In this document: positions 46,986 to 56,653 of the stretch, piece by piece | Position numbering within the stretch: the stretch's first letter is position 1 | How the letters are laid out: each line of letters starts with the position of its first letter | Source of the DNA: Bacteroidales bacterium | GTDB lineage: Bacteria; Bacteroidota; Bacteroidia; Bacteroidales; VadinHA17 | Length of the DNA stretch: 64,000 nucleotides | Direction of reading: 5' to 3' | Assembly: GCA_021371855.1 (NCBI GenBank) | Contig: JAJFVL010000018.1 | Location: 124,001 to 188,000, forward strand | Made by a program: the position numbers and the translations under genes | Notes under the pieces: generated by a model | Seen by the model: the letters and a program-made list of their open reading frames with translations, nothing else | Told to the model about the DNA's origin: nothing | Database searches by the model: none

Positions 46986-48896
46986 ATGAAATCATTAATA
47001 CAATTCTTTGAAGAAAGCGTTGAAAAGTTCAGCAACAATGTATATCTGTGGGAGAAACCTGACGAAAAATATGAAGGAACTACTTACGGGGAGACAAAAA
47101 AGCAAGTTTATGAATTTGCTTCAGGATTACTAAAAATCGGTGTAAAGAAAGGAGACAGGATATGTCTTATGTCAGAAGGACGTAACAGCTGGGTTATCGG
47201 AGAACTTGGAATTTTATACACAGGAGCAATAAATGTTCCCTTATCAGTAAAACTGAATCCTGAAGAAGTGAAATTCAGAATCAACCATTCTGAGGCAAAA
47301 ATGATAATGGTTTCTTCAATCCAGGCTAAAAAATTGAAAAACATTATTAGCGACTGCCCAACAATAGAAAATGTAATACATTTTGATACCCAGGAAGAAT
47401 ATGGTGATAATGAGATCCATTTCAATGAATTAAGAAAGATTGGAAGGGAATGGCTAAGTGTACCTGAGAACATGGCTACATTTGAAAAACATTTTAAGAG
47501 CCTTACTCCTGACGATTTTGCCAATATTTGCTATACATCAGGTACAACAGCTGATCCAAAAGGCATTATACTTACCCATGGAAACTATGTCACCAATGTT
47601 TACCAGGCTTATAGCCTGATGGATATACCTTCATTTTACAAAACACTCTTAATACTTCCCTGGGACCACTCTTTCGGCCATACATGCGGGATTTATGCCT
47701 TCATGGGGAGAGGAGCAAGTATCGCTTCTGTCAAATCAGGAAAAACACCTATGGAAACTCTCAGGAACATTCCGATATGCCTGAAAGAAATCAAACCCAA
47801 CCTGCTGATGAGCGTTCCCGCCATTGCAAAAAACTTCAGAAAGAATATAGAGAAAGGTATCAAAGATAAAGGGAAGCTGACTGAAATGCTCTTTAATCAT
47901 GCAATTAGAATATCTTATTCATATAACAAAGAAGGTTGGAATAAAGGAGAAGGTATTCAAAAACTTAAAAAACCTCTTTTAAAACTTTATGACAGGATTC
48001 TTTTCAGTAAAATCCGTGAAGCATACGGCGGAGAACTCGACTATTTTATTGGAGGTGGCGCTCTTCTGGATATTGAACTTCAACGGTTTTTTTATGCTCT
48101 TGGAATTCCAATGTATCAGGGCTACGGTTTAAGTGAGGCTTCCCCTGTTATTTCTTCAAATTCGACAAGCAGGCACAAACTTGGGTCTTCAGGTGTACTT
48201 GTCAACAATATGGACCTTAAAATATGTGACGACGATGGTAATGAGCTGCCATTTGGCCAGAAAGGAGAAATTGTTATTAGAGGGGGAAATGTGATGTATG
48301 GTTACTGGAAGAATGAGGCTGCCACAAAAGAGACTATCAAAGACGGATGGTTATATACCGGTGATATGGGGTATATGACTGAAGAAGGATTCCTCTATGT
48401 ACTTGGGCGCTTTAAAAGTCTTCTGATTGCCGATGATGGAGAAAAATTCAGTCCCGAAGGTATTGAAGAGGCTATTTCGGAACAATCAAAATACATTGAC
48501 CAATGTATGCTTTACAATAACCAGAAACCTTACACAGTCGCTCTGGTGGTCCCAAATCAACATTTACTCAAATTATATCTCGAAGAAAAAGATCTTACCG
48601 CCGACTCTGACGAAGGAAAACGTGCAGTTTTAACATTGATCGAAAATGAAGTTAACGAATATCGTCCCAATGGAAAATTTGGTCATATGTTTCCCCAAAG
48701 ATGGCTCCCTGTTGCTATTGCAATTCTGAAAGAAGGCTTTGATGAAGAGAACGGTCTGATGAACTCGTCAATGAAAATAGTAAGAGGAAAGGTGATGGCT
48801 AAATACCAGAACCTTATCGACTATCTGTATGAAATCGACGCCAAAGATATTGCAAACGAAAGAAACATAGCAGAGGTAGAAAAGATGAAGCTTTGA
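46986..48896 (+). CDS. Long-chain acyl-CoA synthetase (AMP-forming)
   Basis: 636 residues of the ANL/FadD-type superfamily. The AMP-binding P-loop is YTSGTTADPKGIILTHGN, the A5 motif is YQGYGLSEASPV, and the A7/A8 region is YTGDMGYMTEEGFLYVLGRFKSLL. After it, DDGEKFSPEGIEEAI replaces the usual NGKNVYPEEIE, so the hinge is slightly divergent. It activates fatty acids as acyl-adenylate and then CoA thioester. It is single and convergent with the HD-like gene. Confidence 0.9.
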   Translation: MKSLIQFFEESVEKFSNNVYLWEKPDEKYEGTTYGETKKQVYEFASGLLKIGVKKGDRICLMSEGRNSWVIGELGILYTGAINVPLSVKLNPEEVKFRINHSEAKMIMVSSIQAKKLKNIISDCPTIENVIHFDTQEEYGDNEIHFNELRKIGREWLSVPENMATFEKHFKSLTPDDFANICYTSGTTADPKGIILTHGNYVTNVYQAYSLMDIPSFYKTLLILPWDHSFGHTCGIYAFMGRGASIASVKSGKTPMETLRNIPICLKEIKPNLLMSVPAIAKNFRKNIEKGIKDKGKLTEMLFNHAIRISYSYNKEGWNKGEGIQKLKKPLLKLYDRILFSKIREAYGGELDYFIGGGALLDIELQRFFYALGIPMYQGYGLSEASPVISSNSTSRHKLGSSGVLVNNMDLKICDDDGNELPFGQKGEIVIRGGNVMYGYWKNEAATKETIKDGWLYTGDMGYMTEEGFLYVLGRFKSLLIADDGEKFSPEGIEEAISEQSKYIDQCMLYNNQKPYTVALVVPNQHLLKLYLEEKDLTADSDEGKRAVLTLIENEVNEYRPNGKFGHMFPQRWLPVAIAILKEGFDEENGLMNSSMKIVRGKVMAKYQNLIDYLYEIDAKDIANERNIAEVEKMKL

Positions 48897-48955
48897 TAAT
48901 TAAATGTCAATGAGTTCCATACTTTTTATGGTTTCATACTTTATTTCCCCCACTC

Positions 48956-48970
48956 TCCCGCAAGGCGGGA
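48956..48970. repeat. Short hairpin between convergent genes
   Basis: TCCCGC and GCGGGA with an AAG loop. There is no uridine tract, so it may be a remnant palindrome rather than a terminator. Confidence 0.4.
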
Positions 48971-49059
48971 TTGGAAGCCTTATTAATACATATTCATACC
49001 CTCTCCCTTAGGGCTATGGGGTCGTAAAAAGCAGTAAAACCTTGTATAGGGTTAAGAAC

Positions 49060-49611
49060 CTATATTATCAACCTGCTTTTAAATGGCAGGTAAGTCATGA
49101 AGTCAGCATGATGGACTATATAGGCTTCAGTTGTTCTCTTTACGAGGTCACCTTCCTGTGCATGTGAAGCAATGATATGACAGACCTCGGGTGGTAATCC
49201 GCATTCTTCAGCCAGCGATACCCCTGAAAAAGGATGCCGGATGTATTGACCATAATTGCTCTGTACAGTCAAGCCATTCTTATCAAGCTCATACTCAAGT
49301 AATTTACCAACATCGGCAAGTATAGCTCCGGAAATAAGGACATCCATATTCACATGAAGATTGTCTCCGAAAAAACTAATTATTTTCTCTCCGCATGACC
49401 TTGCAATATGAACGACGCATCTTTTATGAGCCATAAAACTCACTTTAAGGTCAGGTCCACAGAGCAATGTAAAAGGCATATTTTCAAGATCCAACGCATC
49501 CAGAACGCTTCGTTTAAGCGCCTGCTCCCATACTCTTGCAGTTTTTTCCCTTAGAGACAGATCGTTGATCCACTCAAGTTCCGGCCATAGTTTTTGAACC
49601 TGTTCAGTCAT
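49060..49611 (-). CDS. HD-superfamily protein with a degenerate HD pair
   Basis: 183 residues of an all-helical HD-type phosphohydrolase fold, with the first His in CVVHIARSC and later His residues in RHPFSGVSLAEE, IIASHAQEGD and VHHADF. At the namesake motif the sequence is AILADVGKLLEY, so the expected His of the His-Asp pair is Ala. The rest of the metal site looks kept, which leaves activity uncertain. It starts 15 bp after the dehydrogenase gene on the same strand, so the two are one transcription unit. Confidence 0.75.
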   Translation of the reverse strand: MTEQVQKLWPELEWINDLSLREKTARVWEQALKRSVLDALDLENMPFTLLCGPDLKVSFMAHKRCVVHIARSCGEKIISFFGDNLHVNMDVLISGAILADVGKLLEYELDKNGLTVQSNYGQYIRHPFSGVSLAEECGLPPEVCHIIASHAQEGDLVKRTTEAYIVHHADFMTYLPFKSRLII

Positions 49612-49626
49612 TATTTGAAATATTCG

Positions 49627-50823
49627 TTATTTTAATCTGGAAATAATCGCATCGGTCATCTGTGACGTAGAAGCAGCCCCGTTTTTGACAACTTCAGGCC
49701 TTCCTGCCATTTTTAACATATCATAAGTTCTGACTTTACCCTCTTCGATCACTGAGGCAATTGCTTTACGGATTTTTGACGAAATTCTTTTCTCATTGAT
49801 AAAATCAAGCATCATGCAGGCTGATTCTACCATAGCAATTGGATTTACTATTGAAACTTCATACCCTGCATATTTAGGAGCTGATCCATGAGTTGGTTCA
49901 AAAACTGCGATCCCATTGGCAGAAAACTGAGCGCTGCACGCAAAACCAAGTCCGCCAATAAGCCCTGCAAAAGCATCCGATGCAATATCTCCGAACATAT
50001 TCCCGGCAACAATTACTCCATATTCTTCAGGATTTTTAGTAAGCCACATCATCTGCGCATCGATGTTGGTGTTTAAAAGCCTTATTTCCGGAAAAGAGTT
50101 TTTCTGGATCTCTTTAGCCAATTTCCACATTAATCCCGATGTTTCCCTGATTACATTTGGCTTCTCACAAACGGTAACCGACTTGTAACCAAATTTTCGG
50201 GCATATTCAAAAGCTGCCAGTAATATCCTCACCGTTGCCTGTTTCGTAAAAATTCTTGCAGACACTGATATTTCTTCAACCGGCACATTCCCAAAGTTTT
50301 CAACAAACTTGGGATGAGTCAGAAGTGCCTGATAAACCTGCTCCGGAGGATTTGTCCACTCCACACCCGAATATAGACATTCGGTATTCTGACGAAATAT
50401 TACAACATCAATAAATGGTTCGTCGATAGTATCCCCTTTTCCTCTTCTTACGAAATTAAGAGGGTTGCCTTTATATGACTTGCAGGGGCGTATGCAGATA
50501 TCTAGGTTAAAATGTTGTCGTAAACCGACTATAGGGCTTGAGTATATATATCCCTTCCCCTGCAAAGAAGGATTAAGCTCGTTTTTAGCCTCCTCATTAG
50601 GTTTGGATGTGATTGCTCCAAAAAGAGCAATTTTGTGTTTTTCAATAAGATCCAAGGTCCTCTGTGGTAAAGGATTTCCTTCATTGCACCAGAATTCCCA
50701 TCCAATATCGCCGTGCAAATAGTCAGCTTTAAATCCTGCAGCATTAAGTACTTTGATTGCTTGCGGAAGAACTATGGCACCTATGCCATCACCTGGCAAT
50801 GTAACAATTGTATGTTTTGACAT
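49627..50823 (-). CDS. Isocitrate/isopropylmalate dehydrogenase family protein
   Basis: 398 residues. It has the beta-decarboxylating dehydrogenase fold: VTLPGDGIGAIVLPQA at the start, a substrate Arg region around LRQHFNLDICIRPCKS, the NTNIDAQMMWLTKNPEEYGVIVAGNMFGDIASD metal-binding block, and the NAD-binding FEPTHGSAPKYAG. Whether it acts on isocitrate, isopropylmalate or another 2-hydroxyacid cannot be told from motifs. The near neighbours PepD, citrate lyase and rubredoxin suggest a citrate-linked role but no leu genes are present, which weakly favours isocitrate. It is divergent from pepD. Confidence 0.82.
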   Translation of the reverse strand: MSKHTIVTLPGDGIGAIVLPQAIKVLNAAGFKADYLHGDIGWEFWCNEGNPLPQRTLDLIEKHKIALFGAITSKPNEEAKNELNPSLQGKGYIYSSPIVGLRQHFNLDICIRPCKSYKGNPLNFVRRGKGDTIDEPFIDVVIFRQNTECLYSGVEWTNPPEQVYQALLTHPKFVENFGNVPVEEISVSARIFTKQATVRILLAAFEYARKFGYKSVTVCEKPNVIRETSGLMWKLAKEIQKNSFPEIRLLNTNIDAQMMWLTKNPEEYGVIVAGNMFGDIASDAFAGLIGGLGFACSAQFSANGIAVFEPTHGSAPKYAGYEVSIVNPIAMVESACMMLDFINEKRISSKIRKAIASVIEEGKVRTYDMLKMAGRPEVVKNGAASTSQMTDAIISRLK

Positions 50824-50974
50824 ATTACCGTATCTGTTACGTTTACAGCTAATACCCAGTAAATTTAGGAAATATTTTGCATGCCGTTAAACATATATGT
50901 AATTAATAAACTGAATAAAAAAGGTCGGAAAAAAGAACTAAGTTTGTCGAAAAATTGGATACACTAAACCGGTT

Positions 50975-52438
50975 ATGAGCGTCTTAAGTCAATTAAGCAC
51001 ATCTCCAATATGGATTTACTTTGAGGAGATTTGCAATATACCACGTCTGTCTAAGAATGAGGTGAAGATCAGACAATATCTTCTTGATTTTGCGAAGAAG
51101 AATAATCTTGAATCAAAAGAAGATGAAGTCGGAAATATTCTGATTATCAGACCAGCATCTACGGGAATGGATAACAGAAAGACAGTTGTATTGCAGAGCC
51201 ATATGGATATGGTTGGAGAAAAAAACATTGATAACCCTCACAATTGGGAAACAGATCCGATAATCCCGGTTATTGAAAACGGATGGGTAATTTCCAGAGG
51301 GACCACTCTGGGAGCAGATGATGGCATAGGTATTGCGTCACAGATGGCAATCCTGAATGATAAAAATCTGAAAGCAGGAAAGATCGAATGTCTCTTCACT
51401 GTTGATGAGGAGTCGGGAATGACAGGAGCAACCAACCTTAAACCTGATTTCTTCACCGGGAGAACCCTTATTAATCTTGATTCAGAAGATGAAGGTGTTC
51501 TTTTTATTGGCTGTGCAGGAGGTATGGATACAATAGGAACAATGAGATATGACACTGTTCGTGTAAAAGATGGATCTTGTGCTCTTAGAATATCTCTTAC
51601 AGGACTTCACGGGGGACATTCAGGTGATGAAATTCATAAAGGATATGGCAACTCCGTGAAGATCATGGACAGGTTGCTTTGTAATATTTCAGATCAATTT
51701 GAAATATCATTGGCCGATTTCAATGGAGGAAACCTGAGGAACGCGATTCCAAGAGAGGCTTTTGCTACAATTGTCATTGACAAAGCAGTAAAAGAACCAA
51801 TAACAAACCTTATAAAAGGTTTCCAATCTAATCTGAACGATGAATTTGGTGATTTGGAAAATGATCTGAAAATGTCATTCAGTGAAACGGATCTCCCATA
51901 TTTTGTTATGGGTAAAGAGAGTCAGAAAAAATTTTTAAAAGTTTTGACCGATTGTCCTCATGGTGTTATTGCATGGTCGGAAGATATGGACGATCTGGTT
52001 GAAACTTCAACAAATCTGGCTTCTGCAAAATTCTGTGAGAATAATACTGTAAAGATCATTACCACACAAAGAAGTTCCGTTGAATCATCAAAATATAATG
52101 TTGTGGCAATGGTTGAATCGTGTCTGAAAAATGCCGGGGCAGAAGTTGTTCATTCTGAGGGATATCCCGGATGGAAGCCCAACATGAAATCAGAAATACT
52201 AAATATTACCTGTGAATCATACCGTAAATTATATGGAAAAGAACCTCAGGTAAAGGCAATACATGCAGGTTTGGAGTGTGGTCTGATTTATGAAAAAGTA
52301 AATAATATTGACATGATATCTTTCGGTCCAACCATAAGAGGTGCACATACTCCCGGGGAAATGGTCGATATCAAAACAACTCAGATGTTCTGGGATCTTC
52401 TTATTGATGTCATATGTAACATACCTTTGAAAAAGTAA
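50975..52438 (+). CDS. pepD: Aminoacyl-histidine dipeptidase (M20C, PepD-like)
   Basis: 487 residues of the M20C family. Metal ligands are in LQSHMDMVGEK, TTLGADDGIGIA, FTVDEESGMTGA and the C-terminal RGAHTPGEMVDI, as expected for a di-zinc dipeptidase. The GGHSGDEIHKG motif lies in the dimerisation lid. It hydrolyses Xaa-His dipeptides such as carnosine and many other dipeptides. Length matches the family (about 485). It is a single gene, divergent from the dehydrogenase. Confidence 0.93.
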   Translation: MSVLSQLSTSPIWIYFEEICNIPRLSKNEVKIRQYLLDFAKKNNLESKEDEVGNILIIRPASTGMDNRKTVVLQSHMDMVGEKNIDNPHNWETDPIIPVIENGWVISRGTTLGADDGIGIASQMAILNDKNLKAGKIECLFTVDEESGMTGATNLKPDFFTGRTLINLDSEDEGVLFIGCAGGMDTIGTMRYDTVRVKDGSCALRISLTGLHGGHSGDEIHKGYGNSVKIMDRLLCNISDQFEISLADFNGGNLRNAIPREAFATIVIDKAVKEPITNLIKGFQSNLNDEFGDLENDLKMSFSETDLPYFVMGKESQKKFLKVLTDCPHGVIAWSEDMDDLVETSTNLASAKFCENNTVKIITTQRSSVESSKYNVVAMVESCLKNAGAEVVHSEGYPGWKPNMKSEILNITCESYRKLYGKEPQVKAIHAGLECGLIYEKVNNIDMISFGPTIRGAHTPGEMVDIKTTQMFWDLLIDVICNIPLKK

Positions 52439-52469
52439 GAAGCTGAATATTCCCCTTAAATTTCATCAG

Positions 52470-52631
52470 TCAATCGTATTTTAAAAATTCATCTTTATCC
52501 GCATCACACACCGGGCAGGTATAATCAACCGGAAGATCGCTGAACGGAACACCCGGTTCAATACCTCCGATTTCATCACCAAGGTCCGGATCATATACAT
52601 ATCCACAAATGACACATTTATATCTTCCCAT
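52470..52631 (-). CDS. Rubredoxin
   Basis: A short gene of 53 residues, starting [15 protein letters not shown]. Two CxxC pairs, CVICG and CPVCD, give the mononuclear iron site, and the aromatic residues of the core (Y11, Y13, F30) are in place. It is a small electron carrier in oxygen or superoxide detoxification and other redox reactions of anaerobes. It is the last gene on the minus strand after citF, just 8 bp beyond it, so it is likely co-transcribed with the citrate-lyase genes. Confidence 0.95.
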   Translation of the reverse strand: MGRYKCVICGYVYDPDLGDEIGGIEPGVPFSDLPVDYTCPVCDADKDEFLKYD

Positions 52632-52639
52632 ATTAATGA

Positions 52640-54199
52640 TTATTGAGATTTTAATTTTCTGACTACATCAATTATAGTACCATCTACCCATTTTATTGCA
52701 GCAACTATCTTTTCTTCAAACTGCGGTTTTTGAGGTTTTCCACATATTCGTTCAGCCTCATCCTTAAGCTCCCTGATTGTTTTTAAAGGCAGACCGCTTC
52801 CCTTCACACTTTCTATCAGATCCTGTCTGAGGGGATTAATCGCAATACCTCTTTCAGTCACTATTACATCAATAAGTTCACCCGGTCCGCAAAGGGTTGT
52901 CACTTCATCTACAATCACCGGTATCCTGTCGCGGAACAGAGGCAGAGGAAGAATGACATTCCGTGCATGAAGGCAATTCTGCCATCCGCCTATCCCATGC
53001 AAAAGGTAGCCATCGGAATGGGTAACTACATTCCCGTTGAAATTAAGGTCGACCTCAGTCGCACCCAGTATCATAATATCCATCATACTGTTAAGGTTTC
53101 CCTTTGAGTGATAATTATAGGCATTGAACACCGGGTAAGGAACATGCCGGATGTTGGTTTCAATTGAGCGTATGGCTTCCGGATCAAATATCTGGGCATC
53201 AAGAATAAAGCCCATTTGTCCCTCCTCAAGCATTTTTACCATATGATGTGTGCTCCCTCCGAAACCAAATTTAAATTTCCATCCTTTGTTTTTAAGGATC
53301 TCCTGTACAAACATTGCTATGGCAAGTGATGTACCTCCTGCTCCTTCCTGAATGGTTACTCCGTCTTTTAAAATCCCCGACTTTTCAAGAAATGAAGCTG
53401 TCAGTTCTGCAATCAGAAGTCTGTCGGGACTCTTAGTAACTTGTGTTGTCCCCGACATAATCTTCTCAGGAATTCCGATTTTATCTACAACTACAACATA
53501 ATCAACATAATTCCCTTCTATTTCCATTGGAAAACATGGGAAATCAATAAGATTATCTGTAACGACAATAACCTTTTCTGCATACATATAATCGGCTTTT
53601 GCATAACCGAGGACACCGCAGGCAGATGATCCTCCGGTACCTCTGGCATTCCCGAAAGCATCGGCTGTTGGAGCTGCCATAACTGCAATGTCAATTTTCA
53701 CCTCACCATCCTGTATTGCCTGGACACGTCCTCCGTGTGACCTGAGAACAGCAGTTCCTTTCATTCTTCCCTCTGATACATACTGTCCAAGCAGGCCGTT
53801 CATACTTCCTTCAATCCTGTTGATAGTCCTGTCATCGAGATATTTGATCAAAGGGTCATTGCAGGGAAATGAAGCCGAAGGGAACCATACAAGATCCTTC
53901 ACACCAATTGATGAAGCCAGATCAAACACCTTATTGCTGACCAGATCGCCATCACGGAGATGATGATGTGTCGAAATTGTCATGCCATCAATAAGGCCGC
54001 ACTTACGAAGGGCCTCCTCCAGAGATCCGACCACCTTGTTTCCATCATCGGGATAATCGGAACACGTTGGAACAGGAGGAGAATATTTCCTGCCGGTTGG
54101 TCTGTGTTGTCCGACACCTTTGTAAGGGATCACAGGCTGACCATTGATCTCAAGCGGGACTGATCTGCCGGCTGCATTTATTACCGTATTGATAGTCAT
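52640..54199 (-). CDS. citF: Citrate lyase alpha subunit (citrate CoA-transferase)
   Basis: 519 residues (typical 505-515). CitF moves the acyl carrier from acetyl- to citryl-thioester in the citrate lyase cycle. Seen here: [22 protein letters not shown], the Gly/Ser-rich [13 protein letters not shown], and [14 protein letters not shown]. It starts 17 bp after the citD-citE fusion. Citrate lyase splits citrate into acetate and oxaloacetate. No citC, citX or citG is in the window. Confidence 0.92.
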   Translation of the reverse strand: MTINTVINAAGRSVPLEINGQPVIPYKGVGQHRPTGRKYSPPVPTCSDYPDDGNKVVGSLEEALRKCGLIDGMTISTHHHLRDGDLVSNKVFDLASSIGVKDLVWFPSASFPCNDPLIKYLDDRTINRIEGSMNGLLGQYVSEGRMKGTAVLRSHGGRVQAIQDGEVKIDIAVMAAPTADAFGNARGTGGSSACGVLGYAKADYMYAEKVIVVTDNLIDFPCFPMEIEGNYVDYVVVVDKIGIPEKIMSGTTQVTKSPDRLLIAELTASFLEKSGILKDGVTIQEGAGGTSLAIAMFVQEILKNKGWKFKFGFGGSTHHMVKMLEEGQMGFILDAQIFDPEAIRSIETNIRHVPYPVFNAYNYHSKGNLNSMMDIMILGATEVDLNFNGNVVTHSDGYLLHGIGGWQNCLHARNVILPLPLFRDRIPVIVDEVTTLCGPGELIDVIVTERGIAINPLRQDLIESVKGSGLPLKTIRELKDEAERICGKPQKPQFEEKIVAAIKWVDGTIIDVVRKLKSQ

Positions 54200-54216
54200 A
54201 TTGTCTTTATTAGTGC

Positions 54217-55446
54217 TTATTTCTCTTCAACCGGAACTTCATCGATCCAGTTACAGGATAACAGACCCAGTCGTACGGCCAGATCGATTGTTTTCTGGGC
54301 ACGTGCAACAACCGGCGGATCAATCATCTTTGATCCGAGAGCCACAACATTCAGTCCTTTACGTCGTGCCGCTTCAAACACCAGTACAATCTTTTTCGAT
54401 TTTTCAATTTCATTTTCATCGGGAGCAAATCCTTGCCGGACTACCGGGATCTGCCGGGGATGTATGCACCCCATGCCTTCAAAACCTAACGCTTTTGAGG
54501 CAAGAACATACTGCTTAAGTGCTTCCATGTCATTTACATCAGAAAACACTGAATCTATTGGCTGTATACCGGCTGCTTTGGCTGCAACAACAAGACGGGT
54601 TCTGGCATATAACGATTCCATGCCTTCTGCAGTTCTGTTGACACCCAGATCTGCAGTATAGTCTTCAAGTCCTATCGCCACCGCGACAACATTTTCTGAC
54701 GATCGGGCTATTTCAAAAGAATTTTCTATACCCGAAGCACTTTCAATAATAGGCATCAGGAAAACAGGATCCTCAATATGAAGCTTATTCTTTATTACGG
54801 TGACCTCTTCGTCAACTCTTTTTACGCTCCATGCATTATCGCATTTAGGAATCAGAATAAGATTCACATTATGAGGAAGTATGAAATCAAGGTCTTCCAG
54901 TCCTCTTTCCCCCTGGTTTATTCTGACCATTCTTTCAGCACCGTAGAAATTTATCTGACGTAACGCGTTTCTTACAAGAATCCTTGACTCATCCTTCTTT
55001 TCAGGCGCAACAGAATCTTCAAGATCAAGGATAATTCCATCGGCATAGTGAAGGCCTGCATTGATCATAAGACTTGGAGTATTTCCGGGCAAATAGAGCC
55101 GGGAAAAGCGGAACCTGTCGCGGGTTGTGGAATAACGGTTTTCCTCTATGAACCCGGGAAGATAATCGAGATCTGTATCTATCAATTGCTTAATTGCCGA
55201 TTCAATGCGGGCAGAAATAACAAAAGCGAGAGCTCCGGAGTCATTGATCTTTATATGAGCATTCTCTACTCCAAAGAAATTTAGCATTTCAGAGGCAAGT
55301 CGAATTATCGATTCACCATAAAGGACCTTTACTTTCGAAGTCAAATCAATAGTTATTCCACCCTCAGTTCCAAGTTCCAGAGTAATTTCGCAATCGGACC
55401 TGACTTTCGGGCCGGAATTACCGGCAACAGCTATGGACTTTTTCAT
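54217..55446 (-). CDS. Fused citrate lyase acyl-carrier (CitD) and lyase (CitE) subunits
   Basis: 409 residues. Residues 1-95 match CitD, the acyl-carrier subunit: the start AVAGNSG, the mid segment SEMLNFFGVENAHIKINDSGALAFVISARIESAI, and VRSD, which is where the prosthetic-group serine lies in CitD. The exact Ser is uncertain: in Klebsiella it is the first serine of ESSD and here that position reads Arg. Residues from about 110 are CitE: RFSRLYLPGNTP, DGIILDLEDSVAPEKK, ERMVRINQ, and VAIGLEDYTADLGV, which hold the Mg-binding acidic residues. The two proteins are normally separate. The fusion ties the carrier to the lyase. First gene of the citrate lyase unit. Confidence 0.85.
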   Translation of the reverse strand: MKKSIAVAGNSGPKVRSDCEITLELGTEGGITIDLTSKVKVLYGESIIRLASEMLNFFGVENAHIKINDSGALAFVISARIESAIKQLIDTDLDYLPGFIEENRYSTTRDRFRFSRLYLPGNTPSLMINAGLHYADGIILDLEDSVAPEKKDESRILVRNALRQINFYGAERMVRINQGERGLEDLDFILPHNVNLILIPKCDNAWSVKRVDEEVTVIKNKLHIEDPVFLMPIIESASGIENSFEIARSSENVVAVAIGLEDYTADLGVNRTAEGMESLYARTRLVVAAKAAGIQPIDSVFSDVNDMEALKQYVLASKALGFEGMGCIHPRQIPVVRQGFAPDENEIEKSKKIVLVFEAARRKGLNVVALGSKMIDPPVVARAQKTIDLAVRLGLLSCNWIDEVPVEEK

Positions 55447-55582
55447 TTTACCATTTGGTTGATTCTATTAACTCAAGATACTTATATCGTTTGTTATGTC
55501 ATCTACCAACTAAAACTCAAATCCTGTTATTCCATTTCACGAACTTACCCGCTGAATCTCCTTGCTTCTTACTATTTTTTAC

Positions 55583-55645
55583 TTTTATCTTTTATCTTTT
55601 ACCTTTTATCTTTTTTCTTTTGCCTTTTATCTCTTATCTTCTTTT
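55583..55645. repeat. Heptanucleotide tandem repeat, TTTTATC unit
   Basis: Eight in-phase 7-bp units from 55583 to 55638 (TTTTATC, TTTTATC, TTTTACC, TTTTATC, TTTTTTC, TTTTGCC, TTTTATC, TCTTATC), then a T-rich ninth. No unit has an insertion or deletion. On the minus strand the unit is GATAAAA, and it lies between the biotin carrier gene and the citrate lyase genes. Confidence 0.8.
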
Positions 55646-55709
55646 TAACCACGCAGTTATTTACAGAGTTACACTAAGTATTCTGCTCCATTCTCCCTTT
55701 TTCCCCTTC

Positions 55710-56207
55710 TCAATTCATCTCCATGACCACCTCTTCCTGAAGGACAGCCTGACCTGCAGTAACTTTAATACTTTCAATTATTCCGTCTTTTTCAGCTTTT
55801 ATTTCATTTTCCATTTTCATGGCTTCAAGACTAAAGAGTTTCTGGTTCTTTTTAACTGCATCACCCTTGCTGACAAAAATGTCGAGGATGACTCCAGGCA
55901 GAGGAGACTTTATTTCAATTTTGGCTCCCCGTGAGGCAGGCTTCTTCTCTACGACTTTTGCTTCCTCTTTTGCCTGTGTCACTTCTACTTTTGTCTGAGT
56001 AGCTTCCTCTTTTAACATTGGCTGGGAAACAACAGGAACTTTTACCTGTTTTACCTCTTTAAACTCCTCTTTCACCTCTTTTGTTTCACGGTTAATTTCC
56101 ACATCATACGGCTTCCCGTTGACTTCAAGATGAGCAATGTTGCTATTAACTGACTGTATGTCAACATCATATTTAACACCATTTATTGAGAAACTATATT
56201 TTTCCAT
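55710..56207 (-). CDS. Biotin carboxyl carrier protein
   Basis: 165 residues. The C-terminal biotinyl domain (about 95-165) carries EAMKMEN, with the biotinylated lysine at K131. A Lys/Glu/Val-rich flexible linker (about 42-95) joins it to a short N-terminal domain (SFSINGVKYDVDIQ). It is the carrier subunit of a biotin-dependent decarboxylase or carboxylase. It follows the OadG-like gene (66 bp) and MmdA-like gene on the same strand, so these form one complex. Confidence 0.93.
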   Translation of the reverse strand: MEKYSFSINGVKYDVDIQSVNSNIAHLEVNGKPYDVEINRETKEVKEEFKEVKQVKVPVVSQPMLKEEATQTKVEVTQAKEEAKVVEKKPASRGAKIEIKSPLPGVILDIFVSKGDAVKKNQKLFSLEAMKMENEIKAEKDGIIESIKVTAGQAVLQEEVVMEMN

Positions 56208-56273
56208 TTCTGAATATTTCTAATATATCAATTCTTTACTTTATCATTTCCGGCATACACATGTTTGTCTGTT

Positions 56274-56642
56274 TCATCTTCGCAGGTTTCGCATACTAAA
56301 AACTTTTGAGCTCCATGGCGAATAAGAATTAGATAACCGTCCGATAGTCATCATGTAATTCTCTTTATCATGTAATTTGTTGAAATGCAAATACAGGGCC
56401 ATCGCAATGGCCGCATTTACATCGTCACTCTCAGTGGTGTTTTTCTTAACATTATGAGAATATGAAGGTAAATCAGCTTCTTTTTGTTTCCTCAGAACCT
56501 TAAGGATTATCGGAATTAATGATTTATATAGCTTGTAAAGTATAAAAAGAGCCGCAATAACGACAACCTGGCCGAGCAATACAGCAACAACTGTTGGTTT
56601 GTCAATTGATGAAAAATCAAAATAAAAAAAACTTAAGTGCAT
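56274..56642 (-). CDS. OadG-like gamma subunit of a sodium-pump decarboxylase
   Basis: 122 residues: one membrane helix (about 15-40: VVAVLLGQVVVIAALFILYKLY) and a soluble tail ending SYSPWSSKVFSMRNLRR, a C-terminal block characteristic of the OadG/MmdD family that assembles the decarboxylase complex. It lies 11 bp after the MmdA-like gene and 66 bp before the biotin carrier. Its integral-membrane beta partner (OadB/MmdB) is not adjacent. Confidence 0.8.
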   Translation of the reverse strand: MHLSFFYFDFSSIDKPTVVAVLLGQVVVIAALFILYKLYKSLIPIILKVLRKQKEADLPSYSHNVKKNTTESDDVNAAIAMALYLHFNKLHDKENYMMTIGRLSNSYSPWSSKVFSMRNLRR

Positions 56643-56653
56643 ATTTCAGTATG

